The notes under the pieces are model-generated. The model was not told the DNA's origin. It saw only the letters and a program-made list of their open reading frames with translations, and made no database searches. This document shows positions 25,262-28,776 of a stretch of 28,776 nucleotides of DNA, piece by piece. The DNA is from a virus, in the IMG/VR virus record IMGVR_UViG_3300024062_000043, positions 1-28,776 of that record; one strand, written 5' to 3'. The stretch's first letter is position 1. Each line of letters starts with the position of its first letter. Made by a program: the position numbers and the translations under genes.

Positions 25262-28111
25262 TTATATCCCCATCTTACCTGTATAGAAAGGGTTTGCAAA
25301 ACGTTTCATGCTACCACCTTTCTTACCAACTGTTGTATTTGGTACTGTAACTGAAGGAATATTAAAATCATTATTATCTTCTTCAGATGAAGGATTTCTT
25401 CTTTCTGTTTTTTTACCTGTTAAAGGTGTGCCATCTAAGAAATATTGATTCATTTTCATCCTCTCATCTACTGTAGCATTGGGATAAAGTTCAGATGTTT
25501 TTTTATCAATCTCTATCAGTCTATCTTGTCTTATCTGCCAATCCTCACGGTCATCCTTATTTGCTACAAGAGGTTTATCTGCTTTTTTAACTTGCATACC
25601 ACCAATGCTTGGATCTATTTCCATGTAGTCTTTAAGCATATTTAAATTATATGTATTTGCTCTGTTTGTAATAGCATCATTATATAATTTATTAGATTCC
25701 TTTTTATCCCAGTTTTCAAAATCAACAAATCTTTGCAATGCTCTTACACTGCCATCATACTCTGCATCTTGTTGTTTAGCATTAAAAACTCCTGTTCTTA
25801 AATTAAGATCAGCTTGCGTTCTTGCAGCATTATTCATAATGCCTACATTATTAGTATTAGTACCAGCAATTGCTTTTACTGCTTCTTCTGCACCTTTACC
25901 AAATGCATTTGTACCAGCCACACTACCTTTACCATATCCTCTAAGGTTTTTCATATATTGACCAGTATTTGCATTTATTGCATTTACTTTCGCAGTCCAA
26001 TCATCAAGAACATAGTTTATTCTTTCTTGTGGTAGTTTAGTCACATTAGGCATAAACAACGGATTCTCTAATGAGTTTTGTGTTGCTATATTATTTAGGT
26101 CTTGCCACCACCAATCAGGCATTGGTTGTTTTTCTGTTATTATGTCTCCACTACTTGCTGGTGTTCTTTCATCTTCAACACTAGCATTTAATATATTTGG
26201 TTTCTGTACACGTACATATGTTCTACCTTTATTAAAAGTATCAAAGCCTAATTTGCCATCTACACATGTTCCTGGTCTATCTCCACTACATGGGAATAAT
26301 ATTCTAGGTTTACTTTTTGCATCTTTTCCAAATATCTCATAATGGTTTTTATTTTCTATTTCTTGCATTAAAGTCTGTGCCTGAATCCAATGTGCTTTAT
26401 ATTTTCTAGCTTGATCATTTACAGGTTTACCATTCTTCCATAAACCTGACTTCATTTGATAATTAAATTCAGGCATCATAGTTTTTAGATCATCACCATA
26501 ACGTAAATTAAAATCAGCTTCGGCTTCAGGAGTTGTAAAGTCACCACCAAAAGAATTAGACTCTTCTCCCATCCAACCTTGAGACATAGGTCTATCCTGA
26601 TTGGAATACATTCCTTTTCTTATTCTAACATTATTATCATTTGATCCTTCATATACAGAATTTAAAGATGCATCTTCATCACTAATAACACTTACACTAC
26701 CTGTTCCTTTTGTTTCTAGTTGTTTCTGTTCATTCTGAACAAAATTTTCAAACTTGTTAGCAGGTAAAACTTCTATAGCTTCATAGTTTGTAACACCTTG
26801 TGTTTCATCTCTAGTGGCAACAATTTTATAACCATTATTTATAGCATCTTCAAACTCTTGCCATTGAGGATGTGTTTTTGGTAAAGGGTTTTCATCAATA
26901 GCTTTTGCTGTTGAAGTAGTAACACCAGTACCTGAATCATCTATAGCACCATCTTCAACATCAGTTTTAGCTTCTGTATCTGGTTGAACTGTTGGCTGAA
27001 CTGTTTCTTGCTCTTCAAATTCTATATCTTCAGTTCTATATAATTCTGGAATATTACCTGTTCCCTTAACGGTCATTGCTAATTGCATAGCAGCTGATTT
27101 ACTTAGAGGAGGGGTACCATCATCAAATACCCAAACCTTACCATCAAAAGTAGGATCTTTAACACCTTTAGGCCATTCTTGACCTTTACGCTTAGCATAT
27201 TCAGAAGCTTTTTCCCCACCTTTTTGAAACTCTGCAGCTGGAGCTTGACCCATTTCTTCTGGTGTTGGTTGGATCTGACTATTAGGATCTGACATCTGTG
27301 GATCAACAACTTCTTGTTGCTGTGGTTGTCCATCTATGTTTTCCATCATAGCTTGCATCTGCAACATTTTTTGCTGTTGCTCTGGTGGTAGTGATGCTAA
27401 TAATTCTAACTCTTGTTTTTGTCTTGTTGATTCTTCTACTGTAGCGGCAAACTCAATTGGGTCAATACCTTTTTCTACTAAGTATGGATATGATGCTAAA
27501 GGCACTCCATCTTCAAAATTCTTTTTGACTTCTTGACCAAAGGCTAGCTTTGACAAGTTACTCATATTTTTCTTAAGCATTAATTCAGCACTTGTAGTTG
27601 ATATAATATCAGCATACTGATCATTAATAACTCCGTAAAAAGGATTGAGTTGATATCTTTTAGATACTTGTGCTGGTGTTATTTTTTTTCTGCTTTCTAT
27701 ACCAAACTCAGCAAGCTCATTTCTGTCCATTTTTAATCCTGCAGTATCAGAATAAATAAAAGACTGCTCAGGCAAATACATTGGTACACCTCCGCTTGAG
27801 TGTCTTGGTCCAGTAATACTGTATAAACCAAATTGACCATCACCACTTAAATCTGTTAGTACAGTCTCCCCACCTTCAGCTTCAATGTTTGCTTCATCCC
27901 TAGGTACACTAGATAAACTATATCTAACTGAATCATCTAAATCATTGTTAAAGTTTGTTTGTCCATAGTATTCTTGTGGTGTTGTAATTAAACCATAGTC
28001 TGCTTGATCGCCAGTTACCATTCCACCATCTCTCTTTAAAGCTTTTTTCTTTACTTTGCCATCAACTATATGGAAGCCTTTAGGTAATTTGTTTATTCTA
28101 ACTTTTGCCAT
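25262..28111 (-). CDS. Putative virion structural protein with Gly-Gly-Glu domain (949 aa)
   Basis: Probable structural or internal virion protein; function unknown. Residues about 74-130 form a compact beta-rich module (NIEAEGGETVLTD, then SITGPRHSSGGVPMYLPE and FIYSDTAGLKM) of a kind I recall from virion-gene neighbourhoods of Bacteroidota phages; the match is from memory. Residues 245-295 are Gln/Pro-rich and flexible, followed by QKGGE (296-300) and a short WPKGVKD-x-x-FDGKVWVFDDGTP motif. Residues 365-410 are acidic and Thr-rich. One Cys pair (CSGDRPGTC) is too isolated for a zinc site. The C-terminus carries KKGGSMKRFANPF, echoing the KKGGE of the 218-aa neighbour. The ATG at 28111 follows that neighbour's TAA by two bases, pointing to translational coupling; no Shine-Dalgarno sequence. 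Confidence 0.72.
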   Translation of the reverse strand: MAKVRINKLPKGFHIVDGKVKKKALKRDGGMVTGDQADYGLITTPQEYYGQTNFNNDLDDSVRYSLSSVPRDEANIEAEGGETVLTDLSGDGQFGLYSITGPRHSSGGVPMYLPEQSFIYSDTAGLKMDRNELAEFGIESRKKITPAQVSKRYQLNPFYGVINDQYADIISTTSAELMLKKNMSNLSKLAFGQEVKKNFEDGVPLASYPYLVEKGIDPIEFAATVEESTRQKQELELLASLPPEQQQKMLQMQAMMENIDGQPQQQEVVDPQMSDPNSQIQPTPEEMGQAPAAEFQKGGEKASEYAKRKGQEWPKGVKDPTFDGKVWVFDDGTPPLSKSAAMQLAMTVKGTGNIPELYRTEDIEFEEQETVQPTVQPDTEAKTDVEDGAIDDSGTGVTTSTAKAIDENPLPKTHPQWQEFEDAINNGYKIVATRDETQGVTNYEAIEVLPANKFENFVQNEQKQLETKGTGSVSVISDEDASLNSVYEGSNDNNVRIRKGMYSNQDRPMSQGWMGEESNSFGGDFTTPEAEADFNLRYGDDLKTMMPEFNYQMKSGLWKNGKPVNDQARKYKAHWIQAQTLMQEIENKNHYEIFGKDAKSKPRILFPCSGDRPGTCVDGKLGFDTFNKGRTYVRVQKPNILNASVEDERTPASSGDIITEKQPMPDWWWQDLNNIATQNSLENPLFMPNVTKLPQERINYVLDDWTAKVNAINANTGQYMKNLRGYGKGSVAGTNAFGKGAEEAVKAIAGTNTNNVGIMNNAARTQADLNLRTGVFNAKQQDAEYDGSVRALQRFVDFENWDKKESNKLYNDAITNRANTYNLNMLKDYMEIDPSIGGMQVKKADKPLVANKDDREDWQIRQDRLIEIDKKTSELYPNATVDERMKMNQYFLDGTPLTGKKTERRNPSSEEDNNDFNIPSVTVPNTTVGKKGGSMKRFANPFYTGKMGI

Positions 28112-28113
28112 AA

Positions 28114-28770
28114 TTATAATATTTCTATGTCAGCACCTGCTGCTATTAGTGCAGCTAGTGTATCATTATCAACTTCTATTTCCCCACCACCTTGCATTTC
28201 ATCTTTATGAAGGTAACCTAATTTTTTCATTCTTTCATGATCAGCTGGTTCATTAGCTTTATATCCTTTACCTGATTCTGGATCAAACATCATGTGTACT
28301 TTAAACTCACCGCCCTTTTTTGCAGTTCCGGTTGCTCCACCAAACTGTGTAGGAGACCCTTGAAAGTTCATATAATAACCAGTTGTTCTTTCGGCTTCTC
28401 CTTGTAAACGTCCATCATTTAAACCATAATAACCTTCACTCATAGGATCAGACATCTTAGTATCATAAGCAAAATCAGCACCACCCATCAACTCAAGCTT
28501 ATCATATTGTCTTTTAAAATCACGCTCTGCTATCCTTCTATTAATAAAACCAGCTCCTTTAACAGCAAAACTTGACATTGCTGTAGCAGCATTGTATAAT
28601 GGACTGTCTGCAATAGCATCTAATGTCCCACTTAAAGGATTTGACACACTAGCTTTTGGTAAAGTTATATCATTAAATTTATCATCTGCAGTTCTAACAG
28701 GTGGTTGAGCAGGTTGTTGAGCAGTTTGTGTTGGAGCATTGCTTGATTTTCTTGAAGGTGTGGTATTCAT
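28114..28770 (-). CDS. Putative small virion protein with Gly-Gly-Glu motifs (218 aa)
   Basis: First gene of the visible leftward block; function unknown. The N-terminal 45 residues are Ser/Thr/Gln/Pro-rich and likely disordered. Residues 55-75 are mildly hydrophobic (LYNAATAMSSFAVKGAGF), then a basic stretch (NRRIAERDFKRQYDKL). The C-terminal third has KKGGEFKVHMMFD (151-163), a helix ending LGYLHKDE, and QGGGEIEVDNDTLAALIAAGADIEIL-type ending (193-218), a recurrent style in structural-region proteins of Bacteroidota phages (recalled, not searched). Only six bases lie upstream of the ATG at 28770 and the frame stays open to the window edge, so the true start could be further upstream. The TAATG around the start suggests overlap with the stop of an upstream gene. 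Confidence 0.68.
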   Translation of the reverse strand: MNTTPSRKSSNAPTQTAQQPAQPPVRTADDKFNDITLPKASVSNPLSGTLDAIADSPLYNAATAMSSFAVKGAGFINRRIAERDFKRQYDKLELMGGADFAYDTKMSDPMSEGYYGLNDGRLQGEAERTTGYYMNFQGSPTQFGGATGTAKKGGEFKVHMMFDPESGKGYKANEPADHERMKKLGYLHKDEMQGGGEIEVDNDTLAALIAAGADIEIL

Positions 28771-28776
28771 TAAATC

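Noticed and set aside
26240-26300. Zinc-binding site at CSGDRPGTC in the 949-aa protein
   Set aside because: Only one Cys pair is present with no further Cys or His cluster nearby.
1514-28770. General reassignment of TAG to an amino acid in the late block
   Set aside because: Genes of 14, 5.7, 3.4 and 2.9 kb read through without internal TAG under the standard code. The reductase and holin end at TAG exactly where their families end. Only the junction at 7772 remains a candidate for readthrough.

Overview
The window looks like a piece of a crAss-like (Crassvirales-type) tailed phage genome, so the host is probably a bacterium of the Bacteroidota. The decisive evidence is a 4,669-residue protein containing the metal-binding signature DFDID (residues 3544-3548). 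Thirty-nine residues earlier it has an R-x-P-S-Q motif (Arg3505), which matches the R-x-P ... DFDGD arrangement of the multisubunit RNA polymerase beta' subunit. Single-chain giant RNA polymerases with DFDID, packaged in the virion, are a hallmark of crAss-like phages. The DNA is visibly AT-rich and none of the start codons examined has a good Shine-Dalgarno sequence, as expected for phages of Bacteroidota.

Layout. Positions 1-1524 read rightward: the C-terminal part of a class I ribonucleotide reductase alpha subunit (nucleotide metabolism, probably the edge of the replication module), then a tiny GTG-start putative lipoprotein that overlaps its end. From 28770 down to 1514 everything reads leftward as one tightly packed unit: a 218-aa virion-type protein, a 949-aa virion-type protein, a 1,136-aa coiled-coil-rich protein, the 4,669-aa polymerase polyprotein, a 1,915-aa giant protein and a holin. 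Gaps inside this block are 2, 59, 10, 3 and 93 bases. The two transcription directions converge at about 1514-1524, where the ends of the genes overlap and a hairpin resembles an intrinsic terminator for the leftward unit.

How the genes may work together (inference). The 1,136-, 4,669- and 1,915-aa proteins (about 7,700 residues) look like the set of internal cargo proteins that crAss-like phages pack in the capsid and deliver into the cell, where the polymerase part transcribes early genes. The 4,669-aa chain is a multi-domain polyvalent protein. It has hydrophobic, alanine-rich N-terminal segments, an intact HExxH zincin-like domain (His2054/His2058), the RNA polymerase region (about 3040-3840) and, near the C-terminus, a domain I align by eye to the NADAR/YbiA family (about 4420-4555). 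The 1,915-aa protein carries a degenerate copy of the zincin domain.

The two giant genes lie in the same reading frame, separated only by one TAG codon and one sense codon. Reading through that TAG would give a single chain of about 6,586 residues. No tRNA, rRNA, CRISPR array, insertion sequence or integrase is visible. There is no gene-free stretch longer than 93 bases.
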